A DNA stretch of 64,000 bases. It comes from Acheta domesticus. Its lineage: Eukaryota; Arthropoda; Insecta; Orthoptera; Gryllidae. Position numbers and translations under genes: made by a program. The notes under the pieces were generated by a model that saw only the letters and a program-made list of their open reading frames with translations, did not search any database and was not told where the DNA came from. This document shows, one piece after another, positions 10,680-22,636 of this stretch (within the stretch, counting starts at the first letter, position 1; each line of letters starts with the position of its first letter). The DNA lies in NCBI GenBank assembly GCA_031308135.1, contig JAHLJT010009436.1:117214416-117278415 (forward strand). Direction: 5' to 3'.

Positions 10680-12448
10680 TCAGTTTTCCTGGCGTCGTTC
10701 GTACGACCAAGGAAGTGACCCAATCTCTTCTCCCAAATTCGATGGCTTCGCCTCATGGTGAGGCCGTTCCGTTCCCGAATGTTCAGCATTGCTTTGCTTC
10801 GGTTTCGGCTGCTGAGGTTGCCCACCCTGCGGCTTCTCTGTCTTGACGGTCCTATCGCCTGTGCGCACCCCCATCGAGCATAGATTCTCCGACTTCGGTT
10901 TCGTTGAAAACTTGTTATAACCGCCAGCCCCTTGGTTCTGCGGTCTGTGCTCACCACCGTCCTGCTCATTCCCATCATAAATCTGATCGAAGAGACTGAC
11001 GCGTTCGATCAAGTCGTCGATCGTTTCAGGCATGTTGTTCCACAACAGGTTTCGTATCTGGTTTAGCATTTGTCTAATCAAAATGCGAATCACTTCAGCG
11101 GGATTAAAGTCTTCACTACACACTTTAAAAGCGCTTACTTTTCGAGTCACGAAATCACACATGCTTTCTGTGCCCCCCTTCTTGTACCTTTCTGACATTA
11201 AGCGGTATTTTAATTCGAACCTATGGTGCTGGTTGCAATACCGGTCTAAAAACTTGGACTTCCATTCTCCATATGATCGAGGCGTGGGCGTAAGAGCCTG
11301 CCACCAATACTGAGCCTTCGAGCTAAGCGCCTCTTCCACAAAACGTAGCTTCATCGCCTTGGGAATCCCATTCACTAGAAAATAGTTCTCGAGTGCAGTG
11401 AAGAATGAGTAGGGCTGCTCTTTACTCTCCCCATGAAACCTGAGGTAATTGGGTAATGTTGCGTGGCCCATCACCACACCTGACATACCCGTCCGCTGCG
11501 CCGCCTGCACGCGACCTTCTAACTCAGCGATTCTGTTCAATAAAGCCTCATTCGCTTCTCTGAATTTCCCGGTTTCATGTACTTTTAATTGATCGATTTC
11601 CGTCAGTACGGTCGACCTAATATTTGTAGTAATGCCGCTGACTGAGCTTTCGATCTTCTCTATACGCACGTCTTGCCGCAGAGATGTCTCCTTCACGCCT
11701 TGAACGTCGTGACTAATACTGTCTCGCGCTGCTGTTGTGTGGCCTGACGCAATGTTGAAACCGACGACCTGACTTTCTCCGACGTCGGCGCCTAATTGTT
11801 GGTTTATAATGTCCTGAACGGCGAAGCGAGTTTCCATTTTCTCCTCCAAAATACGGGTCTCGCCCTCAGCCTTCTTAAACCGCTCCAGGGTTTCAGCTTT
11901 GAATGCCTCGACCCCCTCCCTTATGCTGGCCACAGCGTCGCGTAGCTCGCCCTCTATCTTATCCAGTTTCCCTGTCAAGCTGCTACGTAATTCGGCATTT
12001 CTTTCCGCCATTCTGTTTTGCAAAGCTGCGCTGTTCTGTTCTATTTTATTCTGCAACGCCGCGCTGCTCTGTTCTAATTTGTTCTGTAAATTCGCGCTAT
12101 TCTGTTCTAATTTCTGCAAAGCCGCGCTATCAGTTCTAATTTGCTCTGCAAATTAACGTTGTTTTCCTCTATCTTGTTTCGCAGCATAGTATTACTTTGC
12201 TGTAAGAATTCTAAAATCATCGCCAAGCTTGGCTCCGATTTGCTGCCTGCCTCTACCGGAGTTTCGACTGCGATCGGCTGTCCCACTATTTCCTCCGTTG
12301 CAGTAATCGCAACATTTTCCTCCCCTTCCACTTCAAATTCATCCGAATTCCCTTGCTCCTCGTCCCCGTCTCGAGCAAAAATTGTTTCGAATTCCGTTTC
12401 CTCCCTAACACCTAGCCTTTTCTTACTACGCGTTTCCATGGCTACCAA
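10680..12448 (-). pseudogene. Gypsy gag with one frameshift
   Basis: The start codon is at 12448. The first 113-codon frame is acidic and ends in coiled-coil repeats. The second frame (12119-10680, 479 codons) continues the same repeats, so one indel near 12125 splits the gene. The repeats are 11-mers of the type LQNKLEQNSAA. A retrotransposon gag capsid domain follows, with a WWQALTP motif around residue 260 and RYCNQHHRFELKYRL after it. The tail is rich in Gln, Lys and Pro. I see no CCHC zinc knuckle. In the family this protein packs the RNA in cytoplasmic particles. Confidence 0.8.
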
Positions 12449-12611
12449 ATTCCTTTATTTTGAAAATTTAATTTTTCCTCACACTGAGTGCTGCAATATT
12501 AAACGCAGTTTAATGCCAAGCCTCACGTTATGGGCGCCAATGCAATCGTCCTTCCTACTTGCCCTCACGTTATTGCGCCAATGCAACCGTATTCTCCCTT
12601 TTAATATCCAA
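12449..12611 (-). promoter_or_regulatory. Gypsy primer-binding region with repeated LTR-edge motif
   Basis: In element orientation the sequence TTGCATTGG occurs three times here (edges near 12541, 12581 and 12611). Twice it is followed by CGC plus a related AACGTGAGG. The innermost copy gives TGGCGCCCATAACGTGAGG, which resembles a primer-binding site for the 3' end of a lysine-type tRNA as in other Gypsy elements. Which copy was used cannot be decided by eye. Confidence 0.55.
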
Positions 12612-14326
12612 TGCAACCGAATATATTACTATCCCCTCCTCTTTCAATTAATCAATATTATTATTATATGACGACGTTGCATAAATTTATGTCGAATCGT
12701 AGGTCGTGGTCGGCCCCGTACGGGAAATACCTGTAAACAGCATTCAATATTGCAATGTACACAGGACTGCTAAATACTGAAATGAGAACACATTATTTTT
12801 CAAAAAAAGGAAAGAAAGAACTTTAATCCTTTTCTCTCTTGTTATTCTCTCAACAACAATGTAACAATGCGTGAAATATAAATTCACTCGAGCTTGGCAA
12901 CATTGTTATAGCTCAAATACCCTTACATGAAATTAATATTAATCAGCTGATTCCAAATTACTGTATATTCAGGAATTCCTTTACCCCCAAAAAAACCAAT
13001 GTCATTAACAAATTTTTCACGTACGTACGTATTTGCAAATGTAACAATGAAAAAAAAATGAAAAACAAGACTAAATTTTACATTGCTAGTTAACAACAAT
13101 TGCGTGTGCTCTGTTCTTTCAAATTTCGATATTTCCACCGATCTTGTCGGAGTTTATTTAATTTACTTGAATGTGCGCCAAACGAATATCTGATTTAATA
13201 ATTACGCCGCGATTGCGACACTTTCCTGTTGTGCGTTCGACGAGACAGCGCCGTCGCCAGTTCGGTCGTCCTGCGCGTGCCCACGTACACGCGCCGACGT
13301 ACTCGTACGCCCCAATCTTGCGTATGCCGGTTTCTTCAAAAAATTCCCCGGGAATTCCAGAAATTGCCCGATCACGTCGAAGCACAAAGTCACAAAATAA
13401 ATAAACAACTTCTTCTCTCTTCCAATACGCTCACTGCATCAATAGATGTTCGCGCTATCCGTTCACATGTCCCTTGCACGGTACCGATTCGCCGCCAAAA
13501 TGTCAAAGTCCAAATCTTTTAAAAAATCTCGAGTTCGTCCAACGTGGACACGATGTTTCTATCCCCACTGACTAGGCAGAACTCCTCTTAGAATCATGTC
13601 GATTTAACATGTTACCTCGCAAGAGAAAAAATGCCGGCGAACTCCATTCTTGCCTTTTCATTGTTGTTTTCTAAATTTTTCTAAGATGTCCAATATCAAT
13701 TATTTTGACATGCTTGTGCGTTTATTTACTAACGCCTTTTCCCAATGTTAAGGTTTTCTTGCCCAAACAGATATTTTCGATCTTTTTACGTCGAAAATGC
13801 GAAATTTCTCCGTCGACATTACACACCAATTCGTCGCTTGTTTTTGGTATTATTAATTCGTAATATTTCTTTATTTCAGAAATTCAATGTTCTATAAACC
13901 CTTTGGATCAGCTATAATTTTTTCATTAAATTTATACAACGACGATTCACACGCCTCTCGTTGCCTAATTAAAATTCTTCATAAAATTTTGATATTTTAA
14001 GTTATATCTGACACGTCACTGGGGCTTTTTTTCTAAAATTTTATATTCTAATTTTAAATGAACCCGTCGTCCGATCGTGTTCAAACAAAGACCACAATGC
14101 TTTTTTATTTATTTTCCAGCTAACTGTATGGTCAGATTTCTTTCCAAAACTACCGAATCCATTGTGTTTTCCAAAACTGTCGAAATATACTTTCCGCGGC
14201 ACGCTGTTCTTCTGTCTCGCTAGTATCGATTCATGTACACGTTGTTTTTATTGACTATAGTTTAATAAATATTTATTCCTTGTCCCAATTGTTTTTGAGG
14301 AATGTATCATAAATGAAACCATTACA
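12612..14326 (-). repeat. Gypsy 5' LTR
   Basis: Direct repeat of 7166-8890, with the same outer sequence ending in CA at 14326. Should contain the promoter of the element, but I could not place a clear TATA box. A few point differences from the other LTR are visible, for example near 12742, 13013 and 13250. Confidence 0.85.
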
Positions 14327-16080
14327 GTACGCCACAGCTCCAACCAGTGCCGTTGCCTCACAGAAAAACGTACTTACCCGTGCGTTGTCTGCCAGCTGCT
14401 TTTCTCGTTCTGGTGCTCGTGCGTAGTCCTCGCTTTGCGGTTTCCGGCGTGCTCGTAACGGTTCAGTAGGACTTCCTTCTACTTCCCTCTTGAAGCGTCG
14501 CTCCGTCCGCAGTATTTTAATCACTCCGAGTTGCTATCGGTTGCTATTGACTGTTACTCCCTTCGTAACAACTCGTTCTAAAATGCCACACCACCTCGAC
14601 CACCACCACCTTACATTACCTCGACCCCGTTCACTTACTCGGTGCCTATAACGCCACTCTTGGCTTGCTCGAGCTCCTTTCTATTCAAATACTGCTGATA
14701 TTGCTGGTTTAATTATCAGGGCCCAAACAAATACCTGCCGGGTTCTCTTAATCCGCTATCACCATCCACTGCCTCCGTCTGTGGCGTCATGCGGGTGTAA
14801 TCAGAACACAGACGAGAGTGGGTTTTAAGAACAGTAAGTTTATTCATAATCTAGGCTGTAGTCACAAATGACTAATTTCACTTTTTAAATTAACTAAATA
14901 ATTAGAACCCCCCTGCTAGGAGAAATATTTTACGGAACAGCTACCACATCGCAATCCGGCGCGTCATCACTCTGCGCTTAGGTACAACCTTTGTTAAACA
15001 TCCGGCGATGCCCGCCATCTGCCACGTGCTTGTCTCCGTGTTTTAGCGCGCCACGACGCTACAATACGTGCATGCCGTATAAACATACGTGCATACGTGC
15101 ATGCCGTATTAGACACCCCTTGCACTTGTTCTTTATTGGGGGGCAAGTCCTAGGTGAGTACCTAGGGTGAGTACCTTTACCTACACCCTCCATAGGAGTA
15201 CAAGTACCCTCTTGGACCAATATCCGGATCCCGCCGCAATGCAGTTCGCCCTCTCGGCAACCTCCCCACTCAATGCCTGGGTCTAAGGCCGCCCTGCCAG
15301 CTCAGAGCTACTAACTACCCAGGCTAGTACTGGAGTTAATATCACGACGCGCCACACACATGCGCCGGGACGCCAAGTCCCTCCTCTATGCCCAGAGTAT
15401 TGGGCCACTGCCACGACGAAGCCAAGAGACCATCTGGGGGCCCCCCGAACTAAGGTCCGGCCGGCTCCAGACCCCCATCCCGTCTCCCCACTGTCTGCAT
15501 CTTCAGGGTATCGATTTGGATTGGACCGGACAAAGGCAACCTGACAGTAGGTAATTTCCCGCCGGACTTCTATGTGTGGATTCCATAGTACCCTAGGACC
15601 CCTTCACCCATTCCTGCCTTAAGGTCGACGCGTCAGGGGCCCAACTGGTGGGTTGCCGAGTTCCTCCGACAACCAGGAGCTTAGCATCGCCTACTCTCTG
15701 CCTCCACCTTGCGGCTAAAGTCGTGAATGCCACCATGAAACTGAGGGTCCAGGTGATCGTCTCCAACTCTTCATCAGAGATCGTGGTCACTTACGTGCTC
15801 AGGATCCCCCCTGCGGAAAAAACTTAAGTACAGAAGTTCAACCGCCCCGCACTCCTCTGCCGAAGCCATCTCTCTTGCCGGTGAGAGACGTCAATCTCCT
15901 CGTCACAACGCAGGGCGCCAGCAAATTTTCGGGCTTGGGGCGCAACTGACTGAGCTGAGCAGGCCTGCAGCTACACAATATCCTACAATACTCATTTGTC
16001 TTTCAAAGTGTTCGTGTCAGTGATAATCTATTAGCTCACGTTTTCTATTTAAACACTCTTCCCAGTTAACGTATGAATTT
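14327..16080. other. Unassigned sequence right of the Gypsy element
   Basis: No recognisable gene. A short repeated word (cgtgcatgccgtat) occurs at about 15066 and 15096. The block 15120-15960 is GC-richer and has short frames on both strands without a known domain. It may be retroelement-derived, but I cannot name the family. Confidence 0.4.
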
Positions 16081-16092
16081 CTATAATTTATA

Positions 16093-16306
16093 ATGAAGCG
16101 TTTTGAAAGTGGTTGTGCGAAATATAAGAAAGTTAAGGAACGAGAAAATTAAGAGAATCCCGAAACGAATTAATTGTTTCAATTATACTGTCAACAAAAA
16201 GGATAATACTGCAAATGACAATGTACCGATAAATCAGATTCCTGGCCAATCAACTTTGAGTTCACAGAAAAAACAATTTACAGAAACAAGAAGAAGTAAC
16301 AAATAG
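16093..16306 (+). pseudogene. hAT-type (ZMYM-like) transposase N-terminal fragment
   Basis: The first frame reads MKRFESGCAKYKKVKERE and stops; the next frame continues KIKRIPKRINCF. This lysine-rich start resembles the N-terminus of hAT transposases of the ZMYM/TTF zinc-finger group. One frameshift lies near 16145. Nothing of the zinc finger or catalytic domain follows, and a CT-rich tract comes next. Too short for certainty. Confidence 0.45.
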
Positions 16307-16390
16307 TGTGCTAGAACGTAAATATTTTATGGCGTACAATGAAGATGATATTCAAGAACAGGTGACAGACTCTGCTTCAGGAAACTACTA

Positions 16391-16560
16391 GCGGAGCGCG
16401 GCAGACGTTCTGGCCTTCATCTCCCTCTTTCTCCTCCCCTCTTCCTTTGTCTCTCCGTCTCTCACCCCGTCTCTCTCCGTTCACCTCTCTCCGTCTCTCG
16501 TCCCTGTGTGTATCAATATCTGTGTATCTGTTTCTGCCTCTCTCTGGCCCTCTCATTCAA
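16391..16560. repeat. CT-rich low-complexity tract
   Basis: A run dominated by C and T with repeated ctctccgtctctc-like words. No coding signal. Confidence 0.7.
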
Positions 16561-16745
16561 ATTTAGTTGCAGATTTTGCATGTTTTTGAGCAGGTGGAAT
16601 AATATCGAGAAGCGTCAGTGAAGGACCAGCAAAACATGTAATAGAATGGCTAAAAGTATCTTATCCCGAAGATTACAGCGTGAGAATCGTTTCTTTGAGG
16701 CCTTAAATTTTTAGTTTTTACTGCCCTAGAACGCTTCGCTTCGTG

Positions 16746-17110
16746 GTTAGTTAGTTAGTTAATGCCTTATTTTACGTGGCGAGACTCGGGCCATCAGGCC
16801 CGCTCTTCCGTCTGACCATGCAAATTTCGCTACGCTCCTTTCACCTAGCGGAGAAAGAAGGTATTATCTCGGGCGACGAAACAGGCGATTTGAATTTAGT
16901 TCAGAGGCGTCATTTAGGCTTGAGGATCTTTTACATGCAAGTAAATCTACTAACATGGGCCAGCCGGCTTTACTTCCCCTCCGCGGAAGGCGTACGAAGG
17001 ATTTTTTCGCCCTCAAAAAAATCCACGGCTTCGATCGGGTTTGAACCCGCGAACTTGAGTATGACAGTCCGGCACGCTAACCGTCACTCCATCGAATCCG
17101 CACACTCCAT
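16746..17110 (-). mobile_element. tRNA-derived SINE, copy 1
   Basis: On the minus strand the head carries a tRNA-like promoter: GGTTAGCGTGCCGG (A box-like) and, about 30 bp on, GGGTTCAAACCC (B box). A conserved body follows, and the 3' tail is a short (ACTA)n run, seen on the plus strand as ttagttagttag. The same body recurs at 58268-58632. The long plus-strand open frame through it is a by-product of the SINE sequence, not a gene. In the family, RNA polymerase III transcribes it and a partner LINE mobilises it. Confidence 0.7.
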
Positions 17111-17135
17111 CGAATCCGTGGTGGGTTGTATTTGA

Positions 17136-18648
17136 CATGAATATTTAGTTTTTTATTCTACAGCGCCATTTTACCGATTTTTTATTAGTTATTTCGCTAT
17201 TCGGCGAAAGGAGATGAGTCTAACAAAACAGATAATTAAAATTGGTCCAGCCGTTCTTGAGTAAATGGTGTAACTAACTAGACTTACACATGTTTTTACA
17301 CGTGTTTTTAGACGGGTTTTTTAAATTTTACTTCGAATAACGTCGGGAGCTCTTGAATGCTGAGGGCCGGAAAGTTGCACTTACGAGCCACCTGCGCGCG
17401 TACGGATGCAGCCGGGTGCCTGAAAGGACCGGTCGCTATTGTGTAGGCGTGGTCGCAAGCGGGGGGACGCCTTGAGTCACCGGGAAATACGTACGCCGCG
17501 CATAGAAGCGTCGCGACGCGTTCACCCATTCCGAGAATTTCCGTGGCGCCAAAATTGTCATACAAAGACGCGCCAACAGCCGCCGATGACACCGCGATTG
17601 GTCGGTGCACACCGTGTTATCTGGAGGAGTCAATGGCCGTAAACCTAACAGGGGTGGACCACGTGATCTCGTGACTCGAGGGAGGCGACGGTGGGTTACA
17701 AGCTCGTGATTATGATGTAGGCGACGGGCAAGTGATGATTCGCATGAGAATAACGATGAAGGCGACGAGAGAGTAAGGTTTCATTACGATGAGAGCGACG
17801 AGTGAGCAAAGATTCATCTTTGTGAAGTAGGAAACGGGGTAAGGTTTTGCGATGTGGACGCGGGCTCACGCATTACTGCACGCCACTACCGCGAGACGCT
17901 GCCCTGCACGCCAGATTGCCTTCGCCGCCACAATCGCTGGCCGCCCATGTGTCGCGTGGGTCGGACCGCACACTGGACAATCGCCGTGAGGTCGATGACT
18001 GCCAGAGTGCCCCGAACTCGGGCCTAGGACTCGCCACATGCCGAGGCGCGGTCCCCGCCGCCTTGGGCCGTGCAGCCGACGCCCTAGGAGCCGCTGACAG
18101 CGAACCGATGCGCCCGAACGCCGCCCGCTGTTCCGCCCCGCACCTGTGAAGGGGGCGAGGGAGGCGGCGCCGCCGACGCCACCGGACCGTGCTGCGCGAG
18201 AACGCCCGGGATGTGGGCCGGCGCTTGCGCCACCGCTGGTCCCGAACGCCGGGGTCGAGGCCGTGCCCGCCTGATGGGCCGAACACCCGGACAATGACCC
18301 ATGAATGCCTAAGAACTAAGTTAAGCTAGATTAAGGAAATGTCTGTTGTAATTGGAGGCTCCACCTAACAACGGTTTAGAAATAAAATCCACCTGTTAAA
18401 ATCGCGATGTTTCAATGCAATAATGCCTGAAAAAGCCGGTCACGCATGCGTCCCCTCATAATTTCAGCCTGAGCGCCCGATGGCAACGATGCAGGCAGGA
18501 AATCAGCACAGGAAGGGTCGGGTCAACCTGGATTCCACACCCACCCCTTTCTACGGAGAGTTAAGGCAGTACAAATTGCGGTCATATCGATCACCTTTCA
18601 TTCCATATCATTAAAGAAAGATAACAAAGGAGTAGGGTGTTACAATAT
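17136..18648. other. Unassigned, with a GC-rich island at about 17640-18300
   Basis: CpG-rich sequence with overlapping open frames on both strands, all rich in Arg, Ala, Gly and Pro and without a domain. Such frames are expected by chance at this base composition. The abrupt change in GC content suggests an inserted repeat, but I found no ends or second copy. Confidence 0.45.
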
Positions 18649-19915
18649 ATAGTGCGTCCATATATTTTAAAACTAATACTGTAAAACCCCTCCAAAAATT
18701 CCAAAATGTTTCTACACGTTTTTTTAAATAGACAGAATTATTAGACAGAATACAACTGTAGGCACGATCTTATAGCTTATTGGATGCTTTTGAAAATGCT
18801 TTGTGTTCGATCGCTCTGAGTCGCCTCGTCACAACTTCTTCGATCTCCGGAATTGAGGCAAAACGGTTCCTCTTGAGGTCTATTTTCAGCTTCGGGATGA
18901 GGAAATAGAAGGACTCATGTCAGGTGAATACGGAGGGTGACGGAGCACAGACACCATTTTTTTGGCCACGAACGATGAGCGCAGCAGTGTGCCGGCGCAT
19001 TGTCATGCAGCAAGAAAAAATATCGATCATTCAACAAATTCGGGATGAAGCGAACAAAGGCAGTCCAAAACTCCTTTTTAAAATGCGGCGTTCACAGTGG
19101 TGCCCTGAAGAACGAATTCTTTGGGCACAATTCCTTCTGAATAAAAACGATTAGCATCACCTTCATTTTTGACTTTTGAAAACGAAGTTTCTTTGGGCGC
19201 AGTGAATGTTTGCTGCAGCATTCCGAACTTTGACACGCTGTTTTAGGATCATATGCGAAATACCAATTTTCTCCAGTAATTATGCTGTCAAGAAAATTCG
19301 GATAATGTTCAATCTCGAGCACGTCCTGCACATTCGGAATCGCTGCTGTTTTTGTTCGGCTGTCAGTGTGTGTGGGACAAAGAGCGCAGAAACTTCCTCT
19401 TCTTCAAATCGTTTGTAATAATTTGTTGAACGATTGTTTTCGGAATACCAGTGAGCTCCGCCACCAACCTGCAGTCAGCACTTCGATGTTCCTTCAACAC
19501 AGACCAGTTTCGTGTGATGGTATCCTTTGTTTTCGTGTGCAAGGTCTGCCGCTTCTCTCCTCGTCAACGATTGACTCCCTACTCAACGCAAACGTACTAA
19601 ACCAACAAAATACACTAGCACGAGACATTACACACTCACCATAAGCTGCTTTTAACATATCAAATGTTACGCACTTCGCACTTTTACCCGCTTTAAAACA
19701 AAATTTAATCGCAATACGTTGTTCATAATTTTCTTTCGCATTTTCAACTTGTGATAAAGGTAGCCAATGATACGTTGCGCGTAATACCACAAACAAGCTA
19801 ACGAACCGAACGCATTGAAATTTTAACCGTCAAGGGAAGAGAGTTCCTAAAATTTCATGAAAAGAGCGCCACTAGTATTGATTTTAAAGGTCTTAAAATA
19901 TATGAGACGCACTGT
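18649..19915 (-). mobile_element. mariner-type DNA transposon, dead
   Basis: The ends are inverted repeats: agtgcgtccatatattttaa at the left and the complement of cttaaaatatatgagacgca at the right, next to TA-containing sequence. The length of about 1.27 kb is typical of mariner. Transposase remains lie on the minus strand. Confidence 0.8.
18924..19796 (-). pseudogene. mariner transposase remnants
   Basis: The frame ending at 19494 has EQRIAIKFCFKAGKSA, then TFDMLKAAYGE and then SRASVFCWFSTF with ERSGRPCT: the DNA-binding N-terminus of mariner transposases. Further on (about 19092-19200) a fragment reads SKMKVMLIVF, which corresponds to the region before the second catalytic Asp. Frames are interrupted several times, so no active enzyme is possible. 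Confidence 0.75.
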
Positions 19916-21007
19916 GAATATATAATATAATTATAATATATTATACATATACATATATATATTTTGACCGTATGGTCAAAACGTTAATATTAGGCACACC
20001 ACAACGTTCAAAAGTGGCGGGCAGCTGATGAATCGTTGCGGGATGAATCGGGCCGAGCCGTGAACGAGCGCCTGGAAGGGGAGGGATTGGTCGGTCATAC
20101 CGCGCGGAAGCAGTGGTTGGGGAGCGAGCAGCGAGCAGAGAGGTAGGAGGCGTGATGGCGACAGGGGAGTGAGGTGGTAATGTGCGGAGAAATCGGGAAT
20201 ACGAAACGACTGGTGTTAAAGGAAGGAGAATTGTGATAGACTTAATGATGAAGGCGAGTAAGGATTGTGGTAAACGTGTTTGGATGGAATAATCACGAAA
20301 TTTGACTAGAGAAGAGAACATTGCACGGACACGTGGGCGAAGCTGTTCAGTGGTAGTCGGTGTAGCTGTGCAGATGCGGGATCACATGGTGGAGTCGTGT
20401 GAGCTGAAACAGGAAATCCGTCGTGTGGAGAAGGAAATTGTGGTGAGACAACGCCGGTGTACGAGAACGGGCCGCCGGCGACACGTGGGCAAGCAGAACA
20501 TCGTTGGCGCCAAGGTCACCTCTCGGCAACGAATCGGGGCACGTGGCGTCGCGTCGCATGGAAGACGACTGTAGTGGAAGGCAGATAAATAACAATAATT
20601 ATGAACAAGAATAGATGGGTAATCGAATATAAGATGCCGGTTCAGGATGCTCACTGAGTAGTAAGGAGAACAACAGTGTCTGTAGTGGTTCACGAATGGC
20701 ATGTAGTTTTCAGAAAATGGAGGTTACATAAATGGGAATAATAAATGTAGAGATGATAGGAATGGTCGAAGATATATAGTGTAAACCATTTAATCTGTAT
20801 TCAGTAAGGATTTGCGACCAGGTCAATGATGTAAATTATGTTACTAATGTGAAGATGTTTTTTTCTTAATAAATCCTGTTTCTGTGATGATAGATTCTTT
20901 GAACTCAGATAATGATGATTAATCCCCCTCAAAGAATCCCTGTGCCCCAATAAACAATCGCAAAATTATGATATGTGCACCCATGAGATCGACAAGGGTA
21001 AGTACGG

Positions 21008-21011
<4 letters not shown>

Positions 21012-21045
<34 letters not shown>
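21012..21045. repeat. (TA)n microsatellite
   Basis: About 17 TA units. Confidence 0.95.
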
Positions 21046-21048
<3 letters not shown>

Positions 21049-21763
21049 ACGAATGTGGATTTCCCTTCCGTTACCAACAATAAAACCATTATCGAAGGCG
21101 TGAGAACCATTTGAATGACGCGCGGAATACGGTAGCGGTGAGAAATGCGGCGAGCACCGGCGAGATCGCGCAGCGCTCGGTGCAAAGTCTGTAGCGGTGA
21201 CGTGCTTCGCGGTCATCCGCGGAGGGGAGGCGAGGTCCGGCCCACCTCTATGAGGGGAAGAGTCAGCGAAATAAATACTCCGGTCCGCTGACCACTAGCC
21301 TCTTCTTGTTAGAGTTGTCGTCGAATACGCTTCTTGTTCGAATTGTTGTCGAGTACGTTTTTGTTGAGATTGTGTTCGAATGCGCTACTTGTTCAGGTTT
21401 TGGTCGAAGTAACGACGTTATTGTAATATAAGTTGTAAGAGGCCGAAGTAGTGGCGTTAATGAAGTATCTAGTGGATTGTGTCGCTAATAGTAGGGAAGT
21501 GAATGAGTGCTGATTTGGTCAGGAGAAAGTACGTTAGATTACGTGGGGAACAATCTGGTGGTGCAATACGCAAAGCAATTGTTGAGTAAATCGAGTGCGC
21601 GACGCCCATGAACTGAGTGATTCACGCCGTTGCAAGACTGCCATTGTGCGGAGAACTTTTAGCACGCGGGCGTGCAGAATAATCAGTCGCGCTGAAAACA
21701 ATACGAACGAGATGAAGAAGAGGCCTATACGAGAAGAAGAGGAAGCCGGAACGAGGAGAAGAG

Positions 21764-21905
21764 AACCCCGAGAGAAGAAGAAGAACCCCGAGAGAAGAAG
21801 GAGAACCCCGAGAGAAGAAGAAGAACCCCGAGAGAAGAAGAACAACCCCGAGAGAAGAAGAACAACCCCGAGAGAAGAAGAAGAACCCCGAGAGAAGAAG
21901 AAGAA
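21764..21905 (+). repeat. 20-bp minisatellite, about seven units
   Basis: Unit gaaccccgagagaagaagaa, period 20, with single-base variants. It stays open on both strands: the plus strand gives Arg/Glu/Lys-rich repeats, the minus strand Ser/Leu/Phe-rich repeats. The period of 20 is not a multiple of three, so the peptide pattern cycles through frames. I take it as a non-coding tandem repeat. Confidence 0.85.
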
Positions 21906-22582
21906 CGCGCTCCGAGGGTTGCAGAAAGGTAACGGGACGTTAAGGGGAGAGGGTTTTTCGACGCCGAGGTCACCATTCGCGAGCCACAGGCAAAGCAGTA
22001 CCGCGACGAATAACAACGAATTTTATAAAACAGAAACTGTTAGAATACCTGAAATGAATTTATTCTAAAGCAGAAACTGTTAATTTCACTACTAGGGAAC
22101 AAATGCCTTAAGAATTAATATTATTTTTGCTGTGTTTGATGTAAATAATTTCTTTGATTTTGCTTGATTTTGTGGAAATCCAAAGGAGTAATCAAATTGA
22201 TAACATGATGCTAATTTATTATTAAAATTTCAACAATTTCTTTTCATTGCATAACAGAATATTTTTGTAAATAGTAGCGTTAGTTATTTAAATATTTAAT
22301 TTCAAAACTGTGCACGGAAAATTCATAGTATTGGTAAATTGATTTAAAGAGTATCATTGCTATTTTGTGTTTCTCTTCACTACAGCTAAAGAAAGTGTAC
22401 TTGAACAAGTTAAATAAGAATACTTTTTACTTGTGTGTGTATACATTCACCCCTTGGATTTCCTTACATCTGTGGATGTATCCATTGCCCTGAGAGAAAA
22501 TACAAGCTCGCAAGAGCATGTAAATCTGCGTACACCCCTCAGGTCGTGTTAATTTGTTGGGATTGTACGTTAGAAAGATTGT

Positions 22583-22607
22583 TATATATATATATATATA
22601 TATATAT
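22583..22607. repeat. (TA)n microsatellite
   Basis: About 12 TA units just left of the piggyBac-like element. Confidence 0.95.
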
Positions 22608-22636
22608 TGTAGTGATACCGAATATATTACAGTTAA

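Larger units (their letters stand above)
7166..14326 (-). mobile_element. Gypsy-type LTR retrotransposon, internally deleted
   Basis: Two direct repeats of about 1.7 kb (7166-8890 and 12612-14326) flank a minus-strand internal region of 3.7 kb. In element orientation the order is 5' LTR, primer-binding region, gag, protease, the start of RT, the integrase C-terminus, non-coding 3' region, polypurine tract, 3' LTR. Protease before RT and a retropepsin DTG motif fit Gypsy/Ty3. Most of RT, RNase H and the integrase catalytic core are missing. The LTRs differ by scattered substitutions and single-base indels, so the insertion is fairly recent. I see no convincing target duplication. Confidence 0.9.
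19916..22632. other. Unassigned sequence with simple repeats
   Basis: No recognisable gene. It contains an AT-rich tract at about 19916-19965, a (TA)n run and a 20-bp minisatellite, listed separately. The stretch 21190-21530, with ctctatgagg, a (c)aataaa signal and repeated ttcttgtt words, could be the edge of an LTR, but no partner LTR is present. Confidence 0.4.

Noticed and set aside
11899..12671. Plus-strand frames rich in Phe, Cys and Leu
   Set aside because: Antisense shadow of the Gln/Asn-rich coiled-coil repeats of gag.
14327..14330. Target duplication (gtac) for the Gypsy element, with a gtac also at 7150
   Set aside because: The left copy would lie 12 bp outside the LTR edge as I define it, so the match is not convincing.
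16776..17135. 119-codon plus-strand open frame
   Set aside because: Lies inside a SINE whose tRNA-like promoter is on the other strand; a similar frame appears in the copy at 58305, and no domain is present.
17847..18302. Overlapping long frames on both strands (up to 142 codons)
   Set aside because: All lie in a CpG-rich block and are Arg/Ala/Gly/Pro-rich; stop codons are rare there by composition alone.
21595..22068. 157-codon charged protein on the plus strand
   Set aside because: Formed by a 20-bp minisatellite; no start context, domain or splice signal supports a gene.
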